From: Loxodes magnus
Taxonomy: Eukaryota > Ciliophora > Karyorelictea > Loxodida > Loxodidae
Direction of reading: 5' to 3'
Length of the DNA: 64,000 bases
NCBI GenBank assembly: GCA_946699065.1
Contig: CAMPDV010000246.1
Coordinates: 310,001 to 374,000, forward strand
In this document: piece after piece, positions 45,250 to 56,975 of the stretch
Numbering within the stretch: the stretch's first letter is position 1
How the letters are laid out: each line of letters starts with the position of its first letter
Program-made: the position numbers and the translations under genes
Notes under the pieces: generated by a model
Told to the model about the DNA's origin: nothing
Database searches by the model: none
What the model saw: only the letters and a program-made list of their open reading frames with translations

Positions 45250-45690
45250 AGATAAAAACTCTAATAGATGCTTTCCTCTTGCAGAATAAACATATTAATA
45301 TATTTCTCTGCTTGTGAGTGCAATTAGGTTTTTATTTCTTCTCAATATCCATAAAGTCTCATTTTTGTAGTTTTTTCTAGATTATTAATTGTTAATGTAA
45401 GGTAAATTAATAGAGTCTATTTTTATTTGAAAGTTTACCTCATAAATTTCCAGTCTGCTGCTAGATTACATTTTTAGTTAATTGTTTTCTTTTTGTAATT
45501 TCAACGTGTTTCATACCAAAATCATAATTTTTTGTTTAACTTCGAGGCTTAAGATTTAGGGTTTTATTCTCTGGGAATAATTATTATTTCTCCTTTTCGT
45601 AAATTAGGTTAATTTTGTTTTAGAAGAGCCATAAGCCATTTTTTATAGTTTAAAATCCATTATATAAAAAAATATAGGATTTCGGAAATA
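45250..45690. other. Mixed AT-rich spacer
   Basis: A short minus-strand frame (MAYGSSKTKLTQF near 45.64 kb) looks slightly coding-like, but is too short to support. Nothing else seen. Confidence 0.35.
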
Positions 45691-45738
45691 AATTCTTAGC
45701 GGCTTCAAAGAAGTAGGGGCCAAGAACCTAACAACAGT

Positions 45739-46679
45739 ATGTTGGGAGCTAAGAAGCAACAGAAAACAACTCATGTTGATATAACGCCAAATTTGGTGGA
45801 GAAACTGAGGACCTTGGCTAAGTCCGCCCTAACTAAGATGTCTCTGAATTTAATTCTTTCAGACAAATGAGCATAGAACAGTTCATTAAAGTAGTACTAA
45901 AACTCCAGAAAGGGATTAAGAAATTTAATAGGGAAAACTATAAACTAACGGAGCAGATAAACAATAGGCTCTAAGATATGTTGGATTAAACAATAGCCAA
46001 CAAAGAGAGGAAAATCTACACCTTATGGAACTATTAACAAGAGTAAATTAACATGATAAACTCTCAGTTTTAGAAAATTCTAGATTAAAGTCAAAAGACC
46101 GAAAATTTAATTGCAGAACCCGAAACAGGAAAGCTAAAATTAAAAAATCCGCGAAATAAAAAAATAAAAATGAGGTGGGTTTAAAGTACTAATTTCAAAT
46201 GGATAAAAGGAAGAAAAAATAACGTACAAAAAAAACAGTACTGAAAATAAGAATTAGGAAAAGATGCTGCTTTTGCAAAAGTTAATATCATCTATAAAAG
46301 AATTGCTGAAAATTTTGAGCTTTAAAAAATAATATTAATTTTAGGAGAAAAAGAGAGAGAAAAGTTCTTCAGTAATCCTAAAGGAGAATTATACAAGAGA
46401 AAAGGAACTTAAGAACTACTGAGACTGATTTTAACAAGTCCCGGAGGCAAAAGAACGATAAGAATTGAAGCTAGTAGACAGGAAGCAGGACTTAAAAACT
46501 TATTTTATGCAGCAAACATTGTCTGGTATACATTTGATTAAATTTAAATTCTAATAAAAATGCATTATAATATAATTAGTTATAATATTCAAAATCTTAC
46601 TGTAATCATTAATATTTTTATTTCCAAAGTAGAAGATAAAAATCTAGAGATAATTATCTTTAATATAGTGTTATATTGA
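45739..46679 (+). CDS. Unknown ORF1-like coiled-coil protein region
   Basis: A GC-richer patch starts with MLGAKKQQKTTHVDITPNL and KLRTLAKSALTKM in one frame (45739-45880). From ATG 45867 another frame is open for 270 codons to TGA 46677, with one internal TGA (46242): MSIEQFIKVVLKLQKGIKKF, NNRLQDMLDQTIANKERK (coiled coil), then AFAKVNIIYKRIAENFEL, LILGEKEREKFF and LLRLILTSPGGKRTIRIEAS. The compact C-terminal part could be an RNA-binding fold, which would fit an ORF1 protein, but this is a guess. The last ~40 codons are AT-rich and may be outside the gene. A tail-less B copy follows. Confidence 0.45.
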
Positions 46680-46724
46680 AACTAAATGTTACCTAGATTA
46701 ATTGGTAATTTGTCGTATTGTATA

Positions 46725-46915
46725 ATTTTATACAAGTAATCTCATACTAGATGCAGCCATGGATAAGAGTGGATTGGCTCCTAGTGATAAGTTTAATTAT
46801 TTGAGGATTCTCTCTAGCAGTATGAAGTCTGACTAATGACTTATCATCATATCTTGAATAATCATGTTCTGAAGTTGGTATCTCAGAGATTTCTTGCTTT
46901 CATATGGACAAATTG
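46725..46915 (+). mobile_element. Retroposon family B, partial copy without tail
   Basis: Has the AAGTAATCTCATACTAGATGCAGCCA block and the GATTCTCTCTAGCAGTATGAAG block in family-B order, but no 3' hairpin. It lies just behind a coiled-coil ORF, as does the B copy at 41.1 kb. Confidence 0.6.
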
Positions 46916-47170
46916 GAATATATAAGATTGAAAAAAATTAAAGCTTTTATTTAATTTAAATCTTAGAACTCATGTGAAATTTCTTTTGTAAGAAAGAGAA
47001 TTCCTTTAATGTTCTCTAATCTTCAGTCTTCAAATGAAGATGTAGAATCGAGAAAAAGATATTAGATTTCAATTAAAAAACTGAGATAACAAGGCAAAAG
47101 TAATCTTTTAGATCGTGATAAGCCAAAAAAAGGAAACATAGCGTTAGTAATTTATTATTATTATTATATA
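46916..47170. other. AT-rich spacer
   Basis: Nothing recognised apart from a TTA microsatellite-like run near 47.15 kb. Confidence 0.4.
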
Positions 47171-47600
47171 TAAAACGGATATCAGCCGCGTCAGCCAAAC
47201 TAGTAGGTAATCTGGTGCAGTGTATACTGCATTGCGAGTAATCTCGCACTAGATGCCACCACGGGGGAGGGTGAATAAGCTCTGTTGAGACGTACCTAAC
47301 TTACCCCGAGGGTTCTCTCTAGCAGTATGAAAGTTTGATTGACGGGCCTTCTAATTACCGACTTAATAACTATCTCTTATTTGGACCTTATTCAAGAAGA
47401 CTGAAGCATTTGACTCAAAATTTTTGAATAATTTTTAATAAGAAGATTCCCCATTTGGAGAAGCTGACATAACTCATCGGACCTATAGAATTTTAGCAAG
47501 AAACATGAGAACATTTTCTTAATATTAAATATTAATATTGAAAGATCTGCGCGCCAATGAGGTGCTTCGCGCTCTATAATCATTTTTATTTATTATATTC
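47171..47600 (+). mobile_element. Retroposon family B, best full copy
   Basis: About 420 bp: GGATATCAGCCGCGTCAGCC start, CTGGTGCAGTGTATACTGCA, TGCGAGTAATCTCGCA (perfect small hairpin), GATGCCACCACGGGGGAGG, GTTCTCTCTAGCAGTATGAAAG, and the terminal hairpin (about 47544-47574) with TATAATC and T-rich tail. A family-C element follows directly. It lies downstream of the second kinase B. Confidence 0.75.
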
Positions 47601-47611
47601 ATTTATAAATA

Positions 47612-47945
47612 TATTTTAAATAGGGAGGAGCAATCTTCAAACTGAGATTTACTAAATTCTGGTACCAGGAAGTACCCCATGGGGGAAGAACCGAAGAAAA
47701 ATCTTAGTAGGAGCCAAGAGAAGACAAAACTGAAGAGACATCAAGTAACGCTAAAATGATGAAAGATGCCAGATACTAAGGTCTCTTAGGGAGAATCAAT
47801 TACAGCCATATAGAAGACAAAACTCACAAAGGAATGGTAGCACTGTATAAGATTTCATCAAATAATTTTTTTGACTTTAAAAATCTTTATTAAAGAGCTG
47901 CACACCATTGATGAGCTATGGGCTCAATAATCTTATTTATTTATA
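47612..47945 (+). mobile_element. Retroposon family C, copy 3
   Basis: Starts TTTAAATAGGGAGGAGCAATC right after the B tail and ends in a decayed hairpin (about 47893-47926, GAGCTGCACACC...GGGCTC). Third member of family C, and the second found head-to-tail behind another family. Confidence 0.7.
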
Positions 47946-50041
47946 AAATTAGAATTTGATTTGCATTAATAAAATAAAAAAGTTTGGAAATAATTAATAA
48001 ATTAGAGAAATATTTACGAAAAGAAAAGCTTATATTGAAAGCAGTATTTTTGATCTTAAAAATTAATTGCTAAAAAGAAGGAATTTTATTTTATTCTAAA
48101 TGATATGAATTTTAAAATAAAGATTAATTATAACTATTCTTCTTGCTTATAACTAAAATTAATCTTTTTATTCTGAAAGTTAGATGCTTAATACATAAAA
48201 GTTTAGCTCTAGATCTATCTTGATTATTATTATCATTCTGGCTAAAATTATAATTGTTATGCAAGAGTAAATTATTAAGTAGTAGGTAACTAATATTATT
48301 ACTACCAATATTCCTATTGATCTGGTAATTTACCAGAAGTAGATAGCTAATACTTATTACTTGCTATTTTTGGAACATTGATTTGCTATAAAATTTATTA
48401 TTGCTGGTATTCTTAAACTGGATGTAATTATTAGTAGTATCTTTATATGTAATATGACTGATTAAATGTTGGCTAAATGATAAAGTTTATTTATTCATTT
48501 TGCTGATTCGTTTATATCTATTCATCAGAAAGTCTTAAATTATGCCATTCATTTTAATCTGAATTTTAGTAAATAATTCCTTAATTTTAATTACAGGAAT
48601 TACCAGCATTCTATGTATGAACTTATTATTGCTAATTTTATTGATAAGCCATTTAGTTTTATTAAGCCCCAAAATCTGGTTATCATAAAGATTCTATTTT
48701 TTATGCTTCTTAGTTTTTGCTTTCTTGCAAAAATTGAAAACATTCCTCTACTAAAATTTAAGTTGGAATGTTGAAAAGTTCCTTAATTGGTTCAGAAAAC
48801 TATTCCTTTAAATATTAATCCATATAATTAGATAAATCAATAAACTGATTCTTTAAACATTTGTATTTCGATTTACATCGATACATTTTAAAGCCGCTTG
48901 CTTCTTATAGTTCATCAATATCTTATAAAATAGCTTTCACTTTTGTATCACTTTTTTCTCTTGAAGTATATTTTTTTCTTATTTCATTTAAAATCCAAGC
49001 AGCTATTGAGTAGATAGTTACTTATAGATGTACATTCTCTCTTCCTTTGATATTGTCTGCTTTTTCTATTAACTATTTTGATATTTCAACAGTTTCTTCT
49101 TCTTAGTTTAAGATACTTTATAAATTATGAAACTCAGACTTATCTTCTTCTAGTTATACCTTAACATTATGTATAGAAGCTTATACAGGAATTTCATAAA
49201 CTTACTTCGATCTAAGTCATGGATGATTATAAAAATCTTCAAAACTTATTCGTTTTTAAGGATTTGTAATGAGAAGTTTAGAAATCAAGTCTTTACACTA
49301 TTATGAACAATTTAAACTTTCTAAGTTTGGGCCAAATAATTGATTTACCATTACCTGATAATCTCCTATTCCTAAGAAAGGTTTTTATCCTGCTAAAAGC
49401 TCAAATAAGATAACTCCAGTACTCCATAAATCTACTTTATAATTATAGAGTGTGTCTCCTTTTAAAATTTCATGGGCCATGTAATGTCTTGTACCGCATT
49501 TAGTTTAACCTTATCCTTCATCTTCAATTGACTTAGAAAGACCTAAATCAGAAATTTTAATAATTGGTTAATTAGAAGTATCACTCAATAATATATTAGC
49601 TGGTTTTAAATCTCTATGCATCAATTTTTATTCTTAAAGGGCCTTAAGTCCTTCAGCTAATTATACCATGAAATAAAGAGCTTAATCTTCGTTAAGTTTG
49701 CCTCTGCTCTTTTATAAGTAATCTTTGAGAGTTCCTCCTCCTGTATATTCCATCACTAGATAGCAGTTATTAATAGTTGAGAATGTTTCATATAGCTAAA
49801 TTACGTTTTAGTGAGTTATTTTATACATGTTATTTATTTCTCTCTTTCTAAGCATATTAGTAAACTAAGCCTCAGCTCCTTAATTATTTCTCATTTCTTT
49901 AATAGCAAATGGAGTTCTTAGTTTGCTTTTATCAAAATACTAAGCATATCAAACACTTCCAAAAGCTCCCTTTCCTAGTTCTTTAAGCAGTATATAATCT
50001 CCTACTTTTTTAACTTTCAGCTTTTAAGATTAGGCTTACAT
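47924..50041 (-). CDS. Family-B protein kinase, copy 2, with altered 3' end
   Basis: ATG 50041; the frame is open for 705 codons under the inferred code. The kinase domain is better kept than in copy 1: [51 protein letters not shown] (DLG for DFG), [29 protein letters not shown]. The two kinase-domain TGA (49951-49949 and 49219-49217) match those of copy 1 exactly. A mid-region and a Gln-rich tail follow, but the last ~70 codons of copy 1, with its stop, are absent: near 48.13 kb the frame passes into what is 3'-flanking sequence in copy 1, and the next TGA lies inside the retroposon-C tail. So the true end is probably lost, and the last ~65 codons listed are unlikely to be protein. The GAFG loop, HRD and Lys suggest possible activity. 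Confidence 0.82.
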
Positions 50042-51715
50042 TTTAAAATTATAAGAAAACTTTCAAATTAAGAAAGTAGAAGATAATTCAATAGAGTCAA
50101 CTAGAATAACTTATAAAACTATCAATCAAAAGATTTAAGTAAATGAAACTTCAAAGCTTTTTATTTAAATTCTCTAATAAACTAAAAATGCTTTACTTTC
50201 GTGTACTTTGCCTGTTTTTTATCTTATAATTATTAGAGTAAATAATAGACTTAATTATGTATCTAAAGCCACTAGAAAATATTGTAATCAAATAAGTTAA
50301 ATCAAAGGATTTGAGAAAGAGAGAAATGCAAATGCTTGATATCTGTGAATGGTGGAATAAGAAAGAAACTCTGATTTTAAATAAGATAAAAAGAGAATTT
50401 ATTTGAATTTGATCTTTTAGTTTGCTTGCATTTATTTAATTTAGAAAATAGGAATAAATTACCCTTAAAAATAACTCCTTCAATTTAGATATTTGGAGAT
50501 ATTTTTTATAGAGAGACTATTTAATATTAAAGTCATTAAAGAGGAAAATGTACAACTAAAGTGAAAAATTTAATTTTTAAGATTAAATCCTTATATACTT
50601 TTTTAAGGTTTGCTACTTATAAAATATAAACCTATTTAAAATTACCAAACAATAATTGTATAAATCTAAACCATTTCAATACTTTCCATTCATAATAAAG
50701 TTAAATATATCTAGACTTTGTTTAAACTATTTTTTAGTTTATTTATTTGCTTGATAGCTTTAATTTTTCTTTTTTTATTGATCATATTCATAATTTTAAG
50801 AAAACACTAAGAGACTACCTTATGGAATTTCAATTTTAGCATCAAATAATTTATTAATTTTTCTTTTTTAACTTCAGATTGTTAAGCTTTTAATATTAAT
50901 GTCATATAGAAATGAATATACTTATAATTTAACTTTTGATATCTTTTCTATTTATTGTTAGGTTCTTAATCAAATGTAAAATATAATAAGATAGACTAGA
51001 TTATTTTCATACCTTAGTAAAGTTCTACAATAATGCTTATTAATTTAAAATCCTTTATATAAAGGTAGGAATTATACTATCTTCTAAGAGCTTTAGTTAA
51101 AACCTTAGATTGAAAATAGTCTACTAAAGTAGTTACTATAATAGGTTAATTTGGAGACTAATATGAATTAGAAGCTTATTTAGTTGTAATTAACTTAAGT
51201 TGAAATTCTTTATTTAAGACATAATCTAAATTTAATAAAGATCATGGTATTGCTTAATGCTAGTCTAACTTTTCAGTGTAAGCATTATAAAATAGATAAC
51301 CTTTATTTATGCTTAATAACTTTCTTAGTATTTGCTTTAATTAAAAGTGCTTAAGAAGCTTTATAATTACTAAGAAAGAAAGTTTCTGAAGTATGTAACT
51401 TTGCTTTGAATGATAATAATTTAGATGGAGTAAAATGAAAGCTCTAGTTTAGGTAAATAAGATGAAATGGTATAATGATTGAAGAATACGTTATTTACTA
51501 AAGTATATTCATTAAGATTGTCTTGTGTCTAGAAGTTTTGGGCTATTAATAAAATATTTTATTCTGATATCCTACTTTGAATAATATAAAAAGCCTATGA
51601 TTGTAAACTTTAAAATCTTAATTGTAATATTTAAGGCAAATTAGGCACTTTAATAAATTTAAGTTGGAAAGATGTAGTTTTACTATAAAAAGGGTTTAAA
51701 AGAAGAGTTATATAA
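50042..51715. other. Duplicated intergenic region (kinase B to tRNA-Ser)
   Basis: Diverged counterpart of 23.4-25.14 kb. No gene recognised. Confidence 0.5.
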
Positions 51716-51797
51716 GACACTATGGCCGAGTGGTTAAGGCGACAGACTAGAAATCTGTTGGGAATTTCCCGCGCAGGTTCAAATCCTGCTGGTGTCG
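51716..51797 (+). tRNA. tRNA-Ser (anticodon AGA)
   Basis: 82-nt class II tRNA-Ser(AGA) followed by a T run; same sequence as at 25142-25223 and in the same place relative to kinase B and the ATPase. Confidence 0.96.
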
Positions 51798-52769
51798 TTT
51801 TTTTCTCATTTATAAACTAAATTATCTTGCATTTCGATATTTATCGTATTTAGACTTTACAAAAGAAGATTTAAAAAGAGCTACTAGGAGCAATAAAATT
51901 ATAAGTATAGCATATTCTTAATAATAGTCTCTAAAGTTATAATTTAAAAAACTTTTTCATTCAATCATCAATTTATAGAAACTACATTCAAATTGAAAAC
52001 TCTTTTATAAACTTCATCCAAACTATTGCATTATATTAACCAGCTTACCATTACGAAGAGACTAGCAAAAGACCCAGTCAGAATATATAAAGATTTAATA
52101 CTATAACAAAGCATCTTAAACATATAGCAATATAATTATATTGTTTATAAATTCATATAATTTAGCAATTCATACATCATGAGATAATATCAATGCTAAA
52201 CGAAAAAGAAAGAAGATAGTAGTTTAATAAATCAATAGTGCTATAAAATTAATAAGGATTAATAGATTCTCTAAGCTTAATTTTTATTTTTCTTAAACGT
52301 TAAATAAATCCCTTGTCAAGTTTAGTATCATCTATTATTTACAAAACTGTAGTAAAATCTGTATCTAGCTCTTAATATTTAACTAAAATCTCTTTTATTA
52401 TATTAAAAGTACTCAAGCATTATTAAGGAGAAGCATATGATGATTTAGATACTTAGTTTCCAAACGAAAAAGACATTTTATAAAGGGAAAAAAGAAAGGT
52501 ATACTAATAATTTCCTCGGCCATTCTAAAATCCTTTCCTTAAATAAATAATTAAATATTTATTATTCCCTTTCTTTCAAAACTTATGGTCTCATATAATA
52601 GCTTAAGACTTAGTGATAAGTATAATCTGTTTTAGTTAGTTTAAGGCTAATATTTAATTAATTAATTCACTTTAATAAAATTAATGAATATAGCTTCTGA
52701 TTTAAGTCAGATACTTCATTTTATATAAGATATGATTAATATTTATTAATTGGATTCTTTGTTTTACAA
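51798..52769. other. AT-rich spacer
   Basis: Patchy similarity to 25.22-26.08 kb. No gene recognised. Confidence 0.45.
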
Positions 52770-53125
52770 ATGGAGAAAGGATACTAAATTCCCTTTGTGA
52801 GATTTAGTTAATAAGCTGAAAATTTCTATTAAAAATGGCCTTGATGATGCTACTGTATTTAAGATGTGCTAAAGTATGGACTTAATGAGGTTCCCCTTAC
52901 TAATTTTCATTCCAATTTTTTATTTATCTTAGACTTAATAATTATATGTGGAGCTATTTAAACTAGATTAAAATGCTAAGCTTAACGACTTAAAATCTAA
53001 GATTATAACTAAAATGAGTATAATTAAAGCAATTAGAAATGGAACTTAAACACAAATAAGTGCAAGATATTTAGTCCCAGGAGATCTTTTGATTGTAATG
53101 TTCAGATTAAAACCTGAAGCTGATC
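52770..53125 (+). pseudogene. SERCA-type ATPase, short 5' fragment
   Basis: ATG 52770 starts MEKGYQIPF, matching the start of the ATPase at 26082 (where codon 4 is TGA instead of GGA). Homology continues through the GLDDAT stretch, skips a few hundred bases, then resumes with AIRNGTQ and SARYLVPGDLLIV and stops in the segment equivalent to EAD near 53.12 kb. Frames are disrupted and the remaining ~800 codons are missing. Confidence 0.75.
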
Positions 53126-53761
53126 TATTATATATATGTTTCAAGTCTTTTATTTATTTCTAAATTTGATAAGAAGCAAATTAAATCGTGCTTTTGTTAT
53201 TTATTTTTAGAAAGTTTAAAAACGAAAATTCAAAGAAAATATTTTTAACATTTTGAACTATTTTTGTAAGCTTTTGTGTTAATAATATCTCTTCTAAGCT
53301 CTTAGATTGAGAAAATAGTTAAAAAAATGTGAATACAAATTAATAAATTCTAGTTTTCTCTAATATCAGAATATTAGAGATGCATACTTATTATCAATGA
53401 TCTATTCATTAAACTTATTTGAATGCTTTCATTTTTTAGGATGTTTGTTAGCCTTTATGAAATAGATAAAAAATGAAAAGTTGGTATAATAAATTAATTA
53501 TTTTATAATAATTAATAGCAATCCTGTGATAAACTACTTTCTTGTTTAATGTAATAGATGTGTTAAAGCTATTTAGTATAAATCATATTTGCCTTATAAT
53601 TTTATTTTTTATATTAAAGCATAATTTTAGAATTGAAACGAGTGAAAATATTTCTTAAGTATGTGTATTGGTACTTTGGATTTAGCTAGATATATATCCC
53701 TTTAATAATTTTTAAATTCTATACAGAGATTCCGTGCTTATATATTCAATTCTTCAAAAAG
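53126..53761. other. AT-rich spacer
   Basis: Nothing recognised. Confidence 0.5.
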
Positions 53762-53843
53762 CGACACCAGCAGGATTTGAACCTGCGCGGGAAATTCCCA
53801 ACAGATTTCTAGTCTGTCGCCTTAACCACTCGGCCATAGTGTC
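53762..53843 (-). tRNA. tRNA-Ser (anticodon AGA)
   Basis: 82-nt class II tRNA-Ser(AGA) on the minus strand with a T run beyond the 3' end. Its flanks match those of the copy at 306-387, so it marks the left edge of the second 53-kb-offset module. Confidence 0.96.
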
Positions 53844-54044
53844 TTATATAACTCTTCTTTAAACTCTTTTTATACTAAAACAGTTTTTTCACATATCTAA
53901 ATACCCATTTAATTAACTCGCTCCAATCTTGCACTAATAAACTCATTTTACTTTAGTACAAGCTACATTTAATAAAATCTTAAATAAAGCTTGCTCTATT
54001 CATTGCCCTGATTATATTAGACAAATAAAAAATAAATATTTATA

Positions 54045-54300
54045 GATGTATATGGAGACAATGCGAAGAGAAAGAAGATTTAATAGAAAATATGGAATGA
54101 CTTAACCTAATTTTACCCAACCAGGAACGGAGAAATTTATAAGAAGAAAGCAAACTTTATGAAGAGACAACCATTCCGAAAACTTGACAGTGAAGGGAGG
54201 AGAAGACTACCTAGAGATCAAGTTCCTATTGGTTGGATAGGGAAGTAGAAAGCTCTTAAGTAGACGATCCTTCTTTAACACTTTAATTTAATTTATAGAT
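54045..54300 (+). mobile_element. C-terminal fragment of knuckle ORF retroelement
   Basis: Plus-strand sequence highly similar to the complement of 5.19-5.43 kb: the basic region after the zinc knuckle (MKRQPFRKLDSEG) and the adjacent 3' flank ending AAGTAGACGATC. Only the 3' portion is present, as with a 5'-truncated retroelement copy. Fossil. Confidence 0.6.
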
Positions 54301-55118
54301 GTATAATCACTAAACTAGATACTGAGCCAATAATATTTAGAGCTTTAATTTTTAATAACTAATACTTTCATAAAGTTGATATACTTATATAAAATAATAG
54401 CTATTTGTATAACTAGATAATTTAATCTTAAATAGCTATGAGTAATAGTAAAAGTAATATTAGCATAATCAATTTTATCTATTATGCATTTAATTGCTTT
54501 CCTTATAAAATATCAAACTTAGCTGATTTATAAAACCATTTAATTCTAAGAATGATTATGGTTATCTTTACGAAATATCTTAAGATAAAAGATATTTGCT
54601 AAATTAAATAAAATATTGAAAATTTAGTTTTTGACTTAATTAAGAATTAAAGGTCATCTTGCTGTTTAAAATTAGAGAAAGTATAATGTAAATAGAAGGA
54701 TAATAATTTTAGATTAGCAAAGAAGAAGCGCTGGAAAATTAGAATTATTTTGCAAAATTAAAGTGAGAGATTATCTTTTAAAAGTAGATAATCAAAAATT
54801 GTATAATCTGATAAAATAAGAAAAATGATGATGAATTAAAAAAGATCTTCAGGTCTTTAGAAATAATTAAATTAATGGTAAATCAACTAAAATTCGTCAA
54901 AGAATTGGTCTAATCTTATTAATGATGCTAATAGAATATTCACTAAAAATCAATTTCAGTAATAAGCTCGAAAATTAAATGCAGAATAAGCAGGAAGATA
55001 ATAATAAAAGAAATTGAGAAAAATCTAAGATTAAAAGATTTAAAACGGAATTTTCTTAAAGATGTTAAAAACCCTTTAAATAAATGTTAGAACTCAGTTT
55101 ATTTTATAATTTATAAAT
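54301..55118 (+). pseudogene. AT-rich spacer and third copy of the KLLLES-type fragment
   Basis: About 54.30-54.75 kb shows nothing. About 54.80-55.06 kb corresponds to 0.69-0.90 kb, the unrecognised ORF fragment facing kinase B, with EIIKL still readable. Heavily decayed. Confidence 0.3.
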
Positions 55119-55613
55119 AATAAATAAATAAATTTGATTATAGAGCGCGTAGCACTCTCGTTGGTGTGCAGCTCTTTAAAAAAAATGTTTCATACTGACA
55201 AGAATGTTTGTTACTGATAAAATTATCAGATACTGATAAACCTTGTTCAATACTGGTATAATTATTCAGTACTGATAAAAATGTTCAATACTGATATAAT
55301 TTAAGAATACTCGTAATCTTTAATACTTGTTGGAGGTCCAAGGACATGGCAGGATTGTGTCTCATTGTATCAACAAAGAGAGGACGACATGTGTCAATTA
55401 TGGGTACTTAAATTCCTCATCTCTGATGAAGCTCGCAAAAATAATTTCCTTTTATTTCCAGAATTACAAACTGAAATAAGCCAGTGCCGAAGGTCAAATT
55501 AACAGATGTCTCGAGGCCAAGCCAAAGTAGAGGAAAACATAAAGTCGATTATGGGTACTTAACTTCCCCAACCTCTGATGAAGATGTTCCTTGTTGTTCA
55601 CCTTCGAAGAACT
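55119..55613 (-). mobile_element. Retroposon family A, full-length inverted copy 3
   Basis: Complement of the 2.91-3.41 kb element: hairpin tail (55142-55174) at its left, then the ATCAGTACTGAA array, both TTAAGTACCCATAAT modules, and the CCTTCGAAGAAC end. It lies on the other side of the kinase-B remnant compared with copy 1, so the two insertions are independent of the segmental duplication. Confidence 0.75.
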
Positions 55614-55639
55614 ATGGCGGTTTTAAAAAATATAATATA

Positions 55640-56975
55640 TAATAAAAATTATTTTTAATATTATTTTAATTGATAAAAAGCGTAATTTTTTCGTCTCAAG
55701 CAAATTAATTATATTCAGTGAAGTTTGGTATCTAATTTTGGTTTTAAAAGTCTTAGTGCTAGTTCTACTTTGAATTTTTATATCCTTTTAATGATTGAAA
55801 ACTTTTTTTTCTAGGTATGTGTTGGAAATAATGTGGTTTAACTTTGAAACTATTTTTTAGTATTTATCCACTCAATTTCTTTAATTACTTAAATTTTTCT
55901 TTATCATTTATTGTTTATTTTTGCATTTATAATCTTTACTTATACAATTCTTTTAGTAGGAAACTACATTCTTTAAAAACTTTAAATTTTTAATCCAAAA
56001 TTTTTTATATTTCACCCGATAATTATTACTCTAATATAAGTAGCTTTTTCATAAAAAGTAACTTAAAGATGATATTTCAATTTTATCTTCAGTTTCTTTT
56101 TAAATTAGTTAGCAGGTAGTATAGGAAGTTCTAAAACTTGCTTAGATCTAAATCATGAATGATTAAAAAGTCTTAAAAATTAATACATTATTAAGGATTT
56201 TAAATAAGAGCTTAGAAACTAATTCTTTACGTTAATCCGAACAAGATAAAAGTTTCAAATTTGGACCTAATAATTGATTATCCATTAATTATTATTCTAT
56301 TTTTCCTTAGAAAGGTTTTTTATCCCGCTAAAAGCTCATATAAAATGACTCCAGCACACTATAAATCTACTTTATAATAATAGATTATGCTGTTCTTTAT
56401 AAATATTAAGGGTAATATAATGCTTTATCTAAATTAATTAATTTACCCTTTTTTCTCCTTCAACTGACTAAGAGAATATACAATGAACGATTTTAATAAT
56501 AGACTGAAGAGTAATCACTCAATAAAATATTTTACGATTCTAAGTATTAACGAATTAATTTATTTCCCTAAAGAGCTTTGAATCCTTCAGCTAGTAATTC
56601 AGATAATAAAAAGCTTAATCAAAACTAAGTCAGATTTCACATATTTTTACTCATTCTATGAGAGTATATCCACTTGCAATCTCTAAAACTAAATATAAAT
56701 CCTTAATGATTTAAAAAACTACCTTAGTTAGATGATATTTAGTGTCTTACTTAAATCAGATTATTTATTTTATTCCCTTTAGATTTTAGTAAATTTTGCT
56801 AATTTAGCATGAACAATTTCACTTTGCTATTAAGTAACCCAAGTTTTTGTTTTATTTCTATCAAAATATTATGAATATCAAACACTACATACCCTTCCAT
56901 ATCCTTAAAAAATTAAAATATAACTTCTAGCCTTTTTGTCTCTATTTTTTATGATTAAGCTTACATTTGTAAATT
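55640..56975 (-). pseudogene. Decayed family-B protein kinase, second remnant
   Basis: Minus strand, start ATG near 56969 with MQAQS as in the intact copies. Readable pieces: GYGRVCSV-TGA-YSQYFDRN (glycine-loop region, with TGA at the same place as in both open copies) and H-S-TGA-F-R-S-K near 56.15 kb. Most of the catalytic core is scrambled by indels. Sister of the 0.96-2.41 kb remnant. Confidence 0.6.
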
